A DNA stretch of 64,000 nucleotides from Agelas oroides (taxonomy: Eukaryota; Porifera; Demospongiae; Agelasida; Agelasidae): NCBI GenBank assembly GCA_949130485.1, contig OX422195.1, positions 1-64,000 on the forward strand. The letters run 5' to 3'. The position numbers and the translations under genes were made by a program. The first letter of the stretch is position 1; each line of letters starts with the position of its first letter. The notes under the pieces are model-generated. The model was not told the origin of the DNA, ran no database searches, and saw nothing but the letters and a program-made list of their open reading frames with translations. Shown piece by piece: positions 28,301 to 42,350 of this stretch.

Positions 28301-29375
28301 GAGTGGAGGCAAAGTGCCAGGGGAACGCAGGGGAATACAGGGGAATGCCAGTGGAACGTATGGGAGTGGGTGCAAAGTGCCAGGGGTATGCAGGGAACTA
28401 CCAGGGGATTGTAAGGGGGCGGGTGTAAAGTGCTAGGGGAATGAAGAGGAATGCAAAGGAATGCCAGGGGAACGTACAAGAGAGATTGCAAATTGCCAGG
28501 GGAATGCAGGGAAATGCAGTGGAATCCCAGGGGAACGTACGGTAGTGGGTGCAAAGTGCCAGGGGAATGTGGTGAATGCAGGGAAATGCCAGGGAAACGT
28601 ATCGGAGTGAGTGTAAAGTGCCAGGGGAATGCAGGGGAATGACAGGGGAATCCACGGGAGTGGGTGTAAAGTGCTAGGGAAATTCAGGTGAATGCAAGGG
28701 AATGCCAGGGGAACGTATGGTAGTGGGTGTGAACTGCCAGGGGAATACAGGGGAATGCCAGGGGAACTTATGGGAGTGGGTGCAAACTGCCAGGGGAATG
28801 CATGGAACTACCAGGGGAATGTAAGGGGGCGGGTGTAAAGTGCTAGGGGAATGAAGGGGAATGCAAAGGAATGCCAGGGGAACGTACGAGAGGATGCAAA
28901 TTGCCAGGGGAATGCAGGGGAATGCAGGGGAATGCTAGGGGATCGTACGGTAGTGGGTACAAAGTGCCAGGGGAATGGAGGGGAATGCAGGGGAATGCCA
29001 GTGAAACGTATGGGAGTGTAAACTGCCAGGGGAATGCAGGAAATGCAGGGAAATGCCAGGGGAACGTATGGGAGTGGGTGTATAGTGCCAGGGGAATGCA
29101 GGGGAATACCAGGGGAATGCAAGGGAGTGGGTGTAAAGTGCCAGCGGAATGAAGGGGAATACAGGGGAATGCCAGGGGAACGTATGGGAGTGGGTGCAAA
29201 GTGCGAGGGGAATGCTGGGGAATGCCACAGCAACGTATGGGAGTGGTGCAGTGCCAGGGGAATGCAGGAAATGCTGGGGAATGCCAGGGGAACGTATGGG
29301 AGTGGGTGCAAAGTGCCAGGGGAATGTAGGGTAATGCAAGGGAATGCCAGGGAACATATGGGAGTGGGTGCAAAG
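25220..29375. repeat. 4.16-kb higher-order unit, copy 1
   Basis: This segment is directly repeated at 29376-33535 with an offset of 4154 bp before and 4158 bp after a 4-bp indel at about 25485. I noticed only about five differences: the indel, single-base changes near 26038, 26909 and 28265, and one near 29204. The copies are therefore close to 99.9% identical by eye. Confidence 0.88.
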
Positions 29376-32300
29376 TGCCAGGGGAATGCAGGGGAATGCA
29401 GGGGAATGCCAGGGGAACGTACGGTAGTGGGTGCAGTGCCAGGGGAATGCAGGGGAATGCAGGGGAATTCAGGGGAATGCCAAGGAAACGTATGGGAGTG
29501 TAAACTGCCAGGGGAATGCAGAGAATGCAGGGAATGCAGGGGAATGCCAGGGGAATGTATGGTAGTGGGTGTATAGTGCAAGGGGAATGCAGGGGACTAC
29601 CAAGGGAATGCAAGGGAGTGGGTGTAAAGTGCTAGCCGAATGAAGGGGAATGCAGGGGAATGCCAGGGGAACGTACAAGAGTGGAGGCAAAGTGCCAGGG
29701 GAACGCAGGGGAATGCAGGGGAATGCAGGGGAATACAGCGGAATACAGGGAAATGCCAGTGGAACGTATGGGAGTTGGTGCAAAGTGCCAGGGGAATGCT
29801 GGGGATGCAGGGGAATGCCAGGGATACGTATGGGAGTGGATGTAGAGTGCCAGAGGAATGCAGGGGACTACCAGGGGAATGCAAGGGAGTGGGTGTAAAG
29901 TGCTAGCGGAATGAAGGGGAATGCAGGGGAATGCCAGAGGAACGTACAAGAGTGGAGGCAAAGTGCCAGGGAACACAGGGGAATGCAGGGGAATGCAGGG
30001 AAATGCCAGGGCAACGTAAGGGAGTGGGTGTAAACTGCCAGGGGAATCCAGGGTAATGCAGGGGAATGCCAGGGGAACATATGGGAGTAGGTGTATAGCG
30101 CCAGATGAATGCAGGAAGCTAACAGGGGAATGTAAGGGGGGTGATATAAAGTGCCAGGGGAATGAAGGGGAATGCAAAGGAATGTCATGGGAACGTGATA
30201 GAGGATGCAAATTGCCAGGGGAATGCAGGGGAATGCAAGGGGAACGTACGATAGTGGGTGCTACGTGCCAGGGGAATGCAGGGGAATGCAGGGGGGTGGC
30301 AGGGAAATGTATGGGAGTGTGTAAAGTGCTAGGGGAATGCAGGGGAATGACAGGGGAATCTACGAGAGTGGGTGTGAAGTGCTAGGGGAATTCAGGTGAA
30401 TGCAGGGGAATGCCAAGGGAACGTATGGTAGTGGGTGCAAAGTGCCAGGGGAATACAGGGCAATGCCAGTGGAACTTACGGGAGTGGGTGCAAAGTGTCA
30501 GGGGAATGCTGGGGAATACAGGGGAATGCCAGGGGAACGTATAGAAGTGGGTGTAAACTGCCAGGGGAATGCAGGAAATGCAGGGGAATGCCAGGGGTAC
30601 GTATGGGAGTGGGTGTATAGTGCCAGGGGAATACAGGGGACTACCAGGGGAATGCAAGGGAGTGGGTGTAAAGCGCTAGCGGAATGAAGGGGAATGCAGG
30701 GGAATGCCAGGGGAACGTACGAGAGTGGAGGCAAAGTGCCAGGGGAATGCAGGGGAAGGCAGGGAAATGCAGGGGAATGCAGGGGAATGCGAGGGGAACG
30801 TACGAGAGTGGAGGCAAAGTGCCAGGGGAACGCAGGGGAATGCAGGGGAATGCAGGGGAATACAGGGAAATGCATGTGGAACGTATGGGAGTGGGTTCAA
30901 AGTGCCAGGGGAATGCTGGGGAATGCAGGGGAATGCCAGGGGAACATGTGGGAGTGGGTGTGTAGCGCCAGGGGAATGTAAGGGGGTAAGTGTAAAGTGC
31001 TAGGGGAATGAAAGGGAATGCACAGGAATGCCAGGGGAACGTACAAGAGAGGATGCAAATTGCCAGGGTAATGCAGGGGAATGGCAGGGGAACGTACGGT
31101 AGTGGGTGCAAAGCACCAGGGGAATGCAGGGGAATGCAGGGAAATGCAGGGGAATGCCAGGGAAACGTATGGGAGTGTAAACTGCCAGGGGAATGCAGGG
31201 AATGCAGGGGAATGCAGGGGAATGCCAGGGGAACGTATGGCAGTGGATGTATAGTGCCAGGGGAATGCAGGGGACTACCAGGGGAATGTAAGGGAGTGGG
31301 TGTAAAGTGCTAGCGGAATGAAGGGGAATGCAGGAGAATGCCAGGGGAACGTACAAGAGTGGAGGCAAAGTGCCAGGGGAACGAACGCAGGGGAATGCAG
31401 GGGGATACAGGGAAATGCCAGAGGAACGTATGGGAGTGGGTGCAAAGTGCCAGGGGAATGCTGGGGAATGCAGGGAAATGCCAGGGGAACGTATGGGAGT
31501 GGGTTTAAACTGCCAGGGGAATGCAGGGAATGCAGGGGAATGCCAGGGGTACGTATGGGAGTGGGTGTATAGTGCCAGGGGAATGCAGGGGACTATCAGA
31601 GGAATGCAAGGGCGTGGGTGCAAAGTGCTAGCGGAATGAAGGGGAATGCCAGGGAAACGTACAACAGTGGAGTCAAAGTGCCAGGGGAACGCAGGGGAAT
31701 GCAGGGGAATGGAAGGGAATACAGGGGAATGCCAGGGAAACGTATGGGAATGGGTGCAAAGTGCCAGGGGAATGCTGGGGAATGCAGGGGAAGGCCAGGG
31801 GAACGTATGGGAGTGGGTGCAAATGCCAGGGGAATGCAGGGGAATTTAAGGGAATGCCAGGGGAACATATGGGAATGGGTGTATAGCGCCAGGGGAATGC
31901 AGGGAACTACCAGGGGATTGTAAGGGGGCGGGTGTAAAGTGCTAGGGGAATGAAGAGGAATGCAAAGGAATGCCAGGGGAACGTACGAGAGAGATTGCAA
32001 ATTGCCAGGGGAATGCAGGGAAATGCAGGGGAATGCCAGGGGAACGTACGGTAGTGGGTGCAAAGTGCCAGGGGAATGTGGGGAATGCAGGGGAATGCCA
32101 GGGAAACGTATCGGAGTGAGTGTAAAGTGCCAGGGGAATGCAGGGGAATGACGGGAATCCACGGGAGTGGGTGTAAAGTGCTAGGGAAATTCAGGTGAAT
32201 GCAGGGGAATGCCAGGGGAACGTATGGTAGTGGGTGCAAACTGCCAGGGGAATACAGGGGAATGCCAGGGGAACTTATGGGAGAGGGTGCAAACTGCCAG

Positions 32301-33535
32301 GGGAATGCATGGAAAGCAGGGGAATGCCAGGGGAACGTATGGGAGTGGGTGTATAGTGCCAGGGGAATGCAGGGGACTACGAGGGGAATGCAAGGGAGTG
32401 GGTGTAAAGTGCTAGCAGAATGAAGGGGGATGCAGGGGAATGCCAGGGGAACGTATCAGAGTGGAGGCAAAGTGCCAGGGGAACGCAGGGGAATACAGGG
32501 GAATGCCAGTGGAACGTATGGGAGTGGGTGCAAAGTGCCAGGGGTATGCAGGGAACTACCAGGGGATTGTAAGGGGGCGGGTGTAAAGTGCTAGGGGAAT
32601 GAAGAGGAATGCAAAGGAATGCCAGGGGAACGTACAAGAGAGATTGCAAATTGCCAGGGGAATGCAGGGAAATGCAGTGGAATCCCAGGGGAACGTACGG
32701 TAGTGGGTGCAAAGTGCCAGGGGAATGTGGTGAATGCAGGGAAATGCCAGGGAAACGTATCGGAGTGAGTGTAAAGTGCCAGGGGAATGCAGGGGAATGA
32801 CAGGGGAATCCACGGGAGTGGGTGTAAAGTGCTAGGGAAATTCAGGTGAATGCAAGGGAATGCCAGGGGAACGTATGGTAGTGGGTGTGAACTGCCAGGG
32901 GAATACAGGGGAATGCCAGGGGAACTTATGGGAGTGGGTGCAAACTGCCAGGGGAATGCATGGAACTACCAGGGGAATGTAAGGGGGCGGGTGTAAAGTG
33001 CTAGGGGAATGAAGGGGAATGCAAAGGAATGCCAGGGGAACGTACGAGAGGATGCAAATTGCCAGGGGAATGCAGGGGAATGCAGGGGAATGCTAGGGGA
33101 TCGTACGGTAGTGGGTACAAAGTGCCAGGGGAATGGAGGGGAATGCAGGGGAATGCCAGTGAAACGTATGGGAGTGTAAACTGCCAGGGGAATGCAGGAA
33201 ATGCAGGGAAATGCCAGGGGAACGTATGGGAGTGGGTGTATAGTGCCAGGGGAATGCAGGGGAATACCAGGGGAATGCAAGGGAGTGGGTGTAAAGTGCC
33301 AGCGGAATGAAGGGGAATACAGGGGAATGCCAGGGGAACGTATGGGAGTGGGTGCAAAGTGCCAGGGGAATGCTGGGGAATGCCACAGCAACGTATGGGA
33401 GTGGTGCAGTGCCAGGGGAATGCAGGAAATGCTGGGGAATGCCAGGGGAACGTATGGGAGTGGGTGCAAAGTGCCAGGGGAATGTAGGGTAATGCAAGGG
33501 AATGCCAGGGAACATATGGGAGTGGGTGCAAAGTG
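29376..33535. repeat. 4.16-kb higher-order unit, copy 2
   Basis: This is the second copy of 25220-29375, directly adjoining it. The join lies in the common word GGGAACATATGGGAGTGG, as expected for unequal crossover between array units. The sequences diverge again at about 33548. Confidence 0.88.
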
Positions 33536-33705
33536 CCAGGGGAATGCAGGTGAATGCCACAGCAACGTATGGGAGTGGTGCAGTGCCAGGGGAACGCAGG
33601 AAATGCTGGGGAATGCCAGGGGAACGTATGGGAGTGGGCACAAAGTGCCAGGGGAATGTAGGGGAATGCAAGGGAATGCCAGGGAACATATGGGAGTGGG
33701 TGCAA
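33360..33705. repeat. 173-bp tandem duplication at the end of the 4.16-kb unit
   Basis: The marker GCCACAGCAACGTATGGG occurs at about 33384 and again 173 bp later, with its flanking sequence repeated (33360-33532 and 33533-33705) and only a few substitutions. Confidence 0.7.
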
Positions 33706-35255
33706 AGTGCCATGGGAATGCATGGGAGTGTGCAAAGTGCAATGGAAATGTGGGAGGATGCCAGGGGAATGTATGGGTGTGGGTGCAAAAGCCAGAAAAA
33801 AGCAGGGGAATGCAGGGAACAGGAACATATGGGATTTGGTACAAAGTGCCAGGAGAATGCAAGTGAATGCAGGGGAATGCTGGGGAATACCAGGGGAACA
33901 TATGGGAGTGGGCGCAATGCGAGGGGAATTCAGTGGAATGCAGGCAAATGCAGGGGAATGCCAGGGAAACGAATGGGTATGTGTGCAAAGTGCCAGGAGA
34001 ATGCAGGTAAATCTATGGGAGTGGGTGCAAAGTGCCAGGGAATGCAGGAGAATGCCAGGGGAACGTATGGGAGAGGGTGCAAATTGCCAGGGGAATGTAG
34101 AGGAATGCAGGTGGGTGCAAAGGAATGCCAGGGAACAAATGTGAGTGGGTACAAAGTGCCAGGGTAATGCAGGGGAATGCATTGGAGTGGGTCCAAAATG
34201 CCAGGGGAACAAAGGGGATTGCAGGGAATGCCAGGGGAACGTATGGAAGTGGGTGCAAAGTGCCAGTGGAATGCAGGGGAATGCAGGGGAATACCAGGTT
34301 ACTGTAAGGGAGTACCAGGTGAATGTAAGGGAGTGAGTGTTATGTACCTGGGGAATGCAGAGGACTACCAGTGTAATGTATTGGAGGGTGTGCAAAGTGC
34401 CTGGGGAATGCCAAGGGAATGTATGGGAGTGGGTACTAAGTGTCGGGAATGCCGGGGAATGCAGGGGGATGCCAGGGGAACATATGGGCCAGGTAAATGT
34501 ATGGGAGTGGGTACAAAGTGCCAGGGAAATGGAGGGCAAGAACGCAGTGTCATGCAGGAGAATGCCAAGGAACATATTGAAGTGGGTGCAAAGTGCCAGT
34601 GGAATGCAAGGGAATGCAAGGGAATGCAAGGAAATGCAAGGGGAATGTATTGGAGTGGGTGCAAAGTGCCAGTGAAATGCAGGGAAATGCAGTGGAATGC
34701 CATAGCAACGTATGGGAGTGGGTGCAAAGTCCCAGGGGAATGCAGGGGAATGCAGAGGAATGCCAGGGAAACGTATGGGAATGGGTGCAAAATGCCATGG
34801 GAATGCAGGGAAATGCAAGAAAATGCACAGCAACGTTTGGGAGTGGGTGCAAAGTACCAGTGGAATGCAGGGGAATGCAGGGGAATGCCATGGGAACGTA
34901 TGGGAGTGGGTGCAAAGTGCCAGGGAAATGCATGGGAGTGTGCAAAGTGCAATGGAAATGTAGGGGAACGCCAGGGGAATGTATGGGAGTGGGTGCTAAA
35001 CACCAGAGGAACACAGGAGAATGCAGGGTAATGCGAGGGGAACATATGGAAGTGGGTGCAACCGTACATTGCTGCATGCCATTGTATATCACTGCATATA
35101 CTATTGGACATCACTGCAAATACTATTAACATCACTACATATACTATTGCACATCACTGCATATACTATCACACATTGCTGCATACTATTACATATCATT
35201 GAATATACTATTGCACATCACTGGATGTTAAAGTGTATCACTGCATATACTATTG

Positions 35256-35516
35256 CAAGAGCGCATAAGAACGGGCGGCTAGAGTAAGAGCGTGTAACTA
35301 CGTAAAATTCGAAACCGGGCGGAATTTACCGCCAGTACTAAAAATAGTAACACGCACTGCGCACGCTGCGTTGACATAAGCCCTTATGCATTGTTGCTAA
35401 GCGCACACGTGACCGGATGTTCTATTTTTAGTACGGTTCAATAATTTTGCCCGGACTACGGGCTTCTATTGGAGTTACACGTTCTTACTCTAGCCGCCCG
35501 TTCTTATGCGCTCTTG
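35256..35516. mobile_element. 261-bp MITE with 43-bp terminal inverted repeats inside the satellite
   Basis: The left end (35256-35298, starting CAAGAGCGCATAAGAAC) is inverted at 35474-35516 with one mismatch in 43 bp. Both ends are flanked by the satellite word CTATTG (35250-35255 and 35517-35522), a likely 6-bp target duplication, since an intact monomer would hold it once. A second nested inverted repeat (GTACTAAAAATAG near 35335, CTATTTTTAGTAC near 35422) lies inside. There is no coding capacity, so the element is non-autonomous. Confidence 0.88.
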
Positions 35517-38500
35517 CTATTGCACATCACTGCATGCACAGCTCATCACGCATACACTATTCCACAACACTGAATGCTACAGTACAACACTGCATATACC
35601 ACTGCACAATCACTGCATGCTATTGTAAATCACTGCATGCTATAGTACAACACTGCATAAACTATTGCACATCACTGCATGCCATACTACATCATTGCAT
35701 AATCTATTGCACATCACTGCATACACTATTGCACACCACTGCATGTTATATTTAATCACTGCATATACTACTGCACATTGCTGCATGCTATTGCATATCA
35801 CTGCATATGCCATTGCACATCACTGCATATACTGTACATCACTGCATGCTATATTACATCACTGCATATTCTATTGCACATTGCTGCATACTAGAGTACA
35901 TCACTGCATATACCATTGCACATCACTGCATATACTATTACACATCACTGCATGTTATATTACATCACTGCATATACTACTGCACATTGCTCATGCTATT
36001 GCATATCACTGCATATACTATTGCACATCAATGCATGCTATAGTACATCACTGCATATACTATTGCACATCACTGCATATACTATTTCACATCACGGCAT
36101 ATATTACTGCACATCACTGCATATACTATAGCACATCACTGCATGATATATTACATCACTGCACATTCTATTGCACATTGCTGCATGCTTGAGTACATCA
36201 CTGCATATACCACTGTACATCACTGCATATACTATTACACATCACTGCAAGTTATATTACATCACTGCATATACTACTGCACATTGCTGCAGCTATTGCA
36301 TATCACTGCATATACTATTGCACATCAATGCATGCTATAGTACATCACTGCATATACTATTGCACATCACTGCATATACTATTTCACATCACTGCATATA
36401 CTATAGCACATCACTGCATCCTACATTACATCACTGCATATTCTATTGCACATTGCTGCCTGGTAGAGTACATCATTGCATATACCATTGCACATCACTG
36501 CATATACTATTGCACATCACTGCAAGCTATATTACATCACTGCATGCCAAACTACATCACTGAATATACTACTGCACATTGCTGCATGCTATTCCATATC
36601 ACAGCATACACTTCCACATCACTGAATGCTACAGTACAACACTGCATATACCATTCACATTCACTGCATGCTATTGTAAATCACTGCATATACTATTGCA
36701 AATCACTGCTTGCTATAGTACATCACTGCATACACTATTGCACATCACTGCATGCAATATTACATCACTGCATATACTATTGCACACCACTGCATGTTAT
36801 ATTTAATCACTGTATATACTACTGCACATTGCTGCATGCTATTGCATATCACTGCGTATACTATTGCACATCACTGCATGTTATATTACATCACTGCATG
36901 TTATATTACATCACTGCATATACTACTGCACATTGCTGCAGGCTATTGCATATCACTGCATATGCCATTGCACATTCACTGCATGCTATTGTAAATCACT
37001 GCATGTACTATTGCACATCACTGCATGTACTATTGCACATCACTGCATGTACTATTGCACATCACTGCATGCTATAGTACATCACTGCATACACTACTGC
37101 ACATCACTGCATGCAATATTACATTACTGCATATACTATTGCGCATTGCTGCATGCTATTGCATATCAGTGCATCTATTGTTGCACATCAATGCATGCAA
37201 TAGTACATCACTGCTTATACTACTGCACATCACTGCATGCTATATTACATCACTGCATTATTGCACTTTCCTGCATGCTAGAGTACACCACCGCATAATC
37301 TATTGCACATCATTGCATATACTATTGCACACCACTGCATGTTTATTACATCACTGCATACACTATTGCAATCACTGCATGCAATATTACATCACTGCAT
37401 ACACTATTGCACATCACTGCATATACTATTGCACATCACTGCATGCCATATTACAAAACTCCATATACTATTGCAATTCACTGCATGATGTATTATATCA
37501 CTGCATATACTACTGCACATTGCTGCATGCTTTGCATATCACTGCATATACTATTGCACATCACTGCATGTTATAGCATATCACAGCATATACTATTGCA
37601 CATCTGCATATTATAGCATATCACTGCATATACTATTCCACATCACTGCATATACTATTCCACATCACGCACATACTATTGAACATCACTCATGCCATTC
37701 ATATTACATCACTGCATGCTATTGTAAATCACTGCATACACTACTGCACATCACTGCATATACTATAGCACATCACTGCATGCTATATTACATCACTGCA
37801 TATTCTATTGAACATTGCTGCATGCTAGAGTACATCACTGCATATACCATTGTACATTACTGCATATACTATTACACATCACTGCAAGCTATATTACATC
37901 ACTGCATATACTATTGCACATCGCTGCATGCTATTACATATCACTGCATATGCTATTGCACATCACTGGATGTTGTAGTATATAACTGCATAAACTATTG
38001 CACATCACTGCATGCCATACTACATCATTGCATAATCTATTGCATTTCACTCCATATACTATTGCACACCACTGCATGTTATATTACATCACTGCATATA
38101 CTATTGCACACCACTGCATGTTATATTACACCACTGCATATACTATTGCACACCACTGCATGTTATATTACATCACTGCATATACTACTGCACTTTGCTG
38201 CATGCTATTGCATATCACTGCATATGCCATTGCACATTCACTGCATGCTATTGTAAATCACTGCATGCAATATTACATTACTGCACATACTACTGCGCAT
38301 TGCTGCATGCTATTGAGTATCACTGCATCTATTGTTGCACATCACTGCATGCAATACTACATCACTGCATATACTACTGCATATCACGGCATATACTACA
38401 CAACATCACTGCATGCTATATTACATCACTGCATATTCTACTGCACATTGCTGCATGCTAGAGTACATCACTGCATATACCATTGCACATCACAGCATAT

Positions 38501-41500
38501 ACTATTACACATGACTGCAAGCTATATTACATCACTGCATATACTATTGCACATTGCTGCATGCTATTGCATACCACCGCATATGCTATTGCACATCACT
38601 GGATGTTATCGTATGTAACTGCATACACTATTGCACATCACTGCATGCTATAGTACAACCTGCATAAACTATTCCACATCACTGCATGCCATACTACATC
38701 ACTGCATATACTATTGCACATCACTGCATATACTATTGTACATCACTGCATGTTATATTACATCACTGCATATACTACTGCACATTGCTGCATGCTATTG
38801 CATATCACTGCATATACTATTGCACATCAATGCATTCTATAGTACATCACTGCATATACTATTGCACATCACTGCATATACTATTTCACATCACGGCATA
38901 TACTACTGCACATCACTGCATATACTATAGCACATCACTGCATGCTATATTACATCACTGCACGTTCTATTGCACATTGCTGCATGCTTGAGTACATCAC
39001 TGCATATACCATTGTACATCACCGCATATACTATTACACATCACTGCAAGTTATATCACATCACTGCATATACTATTGCACATTGCTGCATGCTATTGCA
39101 TATCACTGCATATGCTATTGCACATCACTGGATGTTATAGTATAACGCATATACTATTGCACATCACGGCATGCTATAGTACAACATTGCATAATCTATT
39201 GCATTTCACTCCATATACTATTGCACATCACTGCAAGCTATATTACATCACTGCATATACTACTGCACATTGCTCATGCTATTGCATATCACTGCATATG
39301 CTATTGCACATTACTGCATGCTATAGTACAACACTGCATATATATATACTACATCATTTCATAATCTATTGCATTTCACTCCATATACTATCGCACATCA
39401 CTGCATATACAATTTCACACCACGGCATATACTACTGCACATCACTGTATATACTATAGCACATCACTCCATACTATATTACATCACTGCATATTCTATT
39501 GCACATTGCTGCATGCTAGAGTACATCATTGCATATACCATTGCACATCACTGCATACTATATTACATCACTGCATATTCTATTGCACATTGCTGCACGC
39601 TAGAGTACATCATTGCATATACCATTGCACATCACTGCATATACTATTGCACATCACTGAATGCCACAATACAACACTGCAGATACCATTGCACATTCAC
39701 TGCACGCTATAGTAAATCACTAAATATACTATTGCATATCACTGCTGCAATAGTACATCACTGCATACACTATTGCACATCACTGCATGCAATATTACAT
39801 CACTGCATATACTATTGCACATCACTGCATGTTATATTACATCACTGCGTATACTACTGCACATTCCTGCATGCTATTGCACATCACTGCAAATACTATT
39901 GCACATCACTGCATATACTATTTCACATCACGGCATATACTACTGCACATCACTGCATACACTATAGCACATCACTGCATACTATATTACATCACTGCAT
40001 ATTCTATTGCACATTGCTGCATGCTAGAGTACATCACTGCATATACCATTGCACATCACTGCATATACTATTGCACATCACTGCAAGTTATATTACATCA
40101 CTGCATATACTACTGCACATTGTTGCATGCTATTCCATATCACTGCATATACTATTGCACTTCACTGCATGCTATAGTATATCCCTGCATATACTATTGC
40201 ACATAACTGCATATACTTTTGCATATCACTGCATTTTATAACACATCACTGATATAATATATAACATCACTGCATATACTATTGCACATCACTGCATGTT
40301 ATACTACATCACTGCATACACTATAGCACATCACTGCATGTTATACTACATCACTGCATATACTATAGCACATCACTTCATATAGTATTGCACATCACTG
40401 CATGCCATACATCCGGGCATATACTATTGCAGATCACTGCATCCCATGTTACATCACGCATATACTATCGCACATCACTGCATATACATTGCACATCATT
40501 GCATGTTATATTACATCACTGCATATACTACTGCACATTGCTGCATGCTATTGCATATCACTGCATAGACTAGTCCACATCACTGCATGTTATAGCAGAT
40601 CACAGCATATACTATAGTATTCCACTGCATTAGTATTTCACATCACTGCATATACTATTGCACATCACTGCATGCCATGCATATCACATCACAACATTAC
40701 TATTGCATATCACTATACATAAGCTATAGTACATCACTGCATACACTATTGCACATCACTGCTTGCAATATTAAATCACTGCATATACAATTGCACATCA
40801 CTGCATGCCATAGTACATCCGGGCATATACTATTGCACATCACTGCATGCCATATTACATCACTGCATATACTATCGCACATCACTGCTATACTATTGCA
40901 CATCACTGCATGTTATATTACATCACTGCATAGACTACTGCACATCACTGCATGTTATAGCATATCACTACATATACTATTCACATCATTGCATATACTA
41001 TTGCATCTCACTGCACATACTATTGCACATCACTACATGTTATATTACATCACTCCATATACTACTGCACATTGTTGCATGCTATTGCATATCACTGCAT
41101 ATGCCATTGCACATTCACTGCATGCTATTGTAAATCACTGCATGTACTATTGCACATCACTGCATGCTATAGTACATCACTGCATACACTATTGCACGTC
41201 ACTGCATGCAATATTACATTACTGCATACTACTGCGCACTGCTGCATGCTATTGCATATCACTGCATCTATTGCACATCACTGCATGCAATAGTACATCA
41301 CTGCATATACTACTGCACATCACTGCATATACTATAGCACATCACTGCATACTATATTACATCACTGCATATTCTATTGCACATTGCTGCATGCTAGAGT
41401 ACATCACTGCATATACCATTGCACATAACTGCATATACTATTTCACATTGCTCATACTATTGCATATCACTGCATATGCTATTGCACATCACTGCATGCC

Positions 41501-41649
41501 TTACTACGTCACTGCATATACTACTGCACTTGCTGCACGCTGTTGCATATCACTGCATATACTATTGCACATCACTGCATGCTATAGTACATCCCTGCAT
41601 ATACTATTGCACATAACTGCATATACAATTGCACATCACTGCATTTTGT

Positions 41650-41768
41650 AACACATCACTGATATCCTATATTACATCACTGATATCCTATATTACATCA
41701 CTGATATCCTATATTACATCACTGATATCCTATATTACATCACTGATATCCTATATTACATCACTGCA
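41650..41768. repeat. 21-bp sub-array of the AT-rich satellite, five copies
   Basis: Five near-perfect copies of the 21-mer TGATATCCTATATTACATCAC form a locally homogenised patch. It sits directly before the insertion at about 41771 and differs from the surrounding 22-mers. Confidence 0.85.
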
Positions 41769-41770
41769 TA

Positions 41771-42350
41771 TCCGTATGGCGGGTTATTTCCGTGGGGTGC
41801 TAATTTTCGTTATTTTCGTGGTCAACTCTGGTGTCACGAAATTTTCCACCCACGAAATTTTCTACTCACACTGTAGCTCTGTGCTAATGTTCGGACCGGG
41901 CGACGTTCTTTTTCGCTACTTGTGCCCAGTTGACAGTACCCTTGATCCGTAGGGTCCCCTTTCTCAAGCTGTCTCGTGTGTGGTGATACATGGAGGAAGT
42001 CAACAGAGAAGTGACGGAACAGGGCAGAAGCACGACCAAGAAACGGGACCAGTACCTCTCGTTCAGGTATGCGAGCACCAACGGACTTCATGGTTTGTAG
42101 ACATGGTAGCCTACCATGCAAGACTCGACACTGAAGCACTCCATCTTTTCTCTAGTCTCGCGTAGCCAGACTCTTTCCGGTGAGAGTCTGGCTACACGTT
42201 CCTCGCCGAAATAGCATCGCGTGTACCGAGTTCAAAGTTCACATTACGTTATATGCGAGCCACGAAATTTAAAACCACGAAATTTAATTCTGAGGGCCTC
42301 TTCCAGCTTTTCACGAAAATTTCCACCCACGAAAATAACCTGCTATACGG
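41771..42350. mobile_element. ~580-bp inverted-repeat element inside the satellite
   Basis: The left end CCGTATGGCGGGTTATTTCC and the complement of the right end (CCGTATAGCAGGTTATTTTC) match with few differences. Both continue into copies of CACGAAAATTT-like words. The flanks are satellite, with TA on both sides, so the target duplication may be TA. The interior holds a 13-bp hairpin (GTAGCCAGACTCT at 42162-42174 inverted at 42183-42195). It also has an ATG frame from 41990 (beginning MEEVNREVTEQG) that ends at a possible splice donor after 42066. I see no transposase. Confidence 0.75.

Larger units (their letters stand above)
5131..35062. repeat. ~30-kb G-rich subtelomeric array (decamer AGGGGAATGC, nested in ~50-80-bp units)
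   Basis: The smallest repeat is the decamer AGGGGAATGC. Runs of decamers are punctuated by GGGAACGTATGGGAGTGGG and a TGTAAA/TGCAAAGTGCC linker, giving units of roughly 50-80 bp. Variants such as GCTAGCGGAATGAAGG and CGAGAGTGGAGGCAAAG recur in a higher-order pattern. The telomere-side edge (5131-6659) is the most diverged, and the array is interrupted once by a foreign block at 6660-6860. Many long minus-strand frames (up to 610 codons, rich in SPGIPLHSP-like words) overlap one another in all three frames. They arise because the complement of the repeat lacks stops, so I do not call them genes. Confidence 0.95.

Noticed and set aside
5285-34833. Long minus-strand reading frames (up to 610 codons) rich in SPGIPLHSPAFPWHFAPTP-like words
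   Set aside because: They occur in all three minus frames over the same satellite DNA, have no conserved start or end, and follow from the absence of stops in the complement of the repeat unit.
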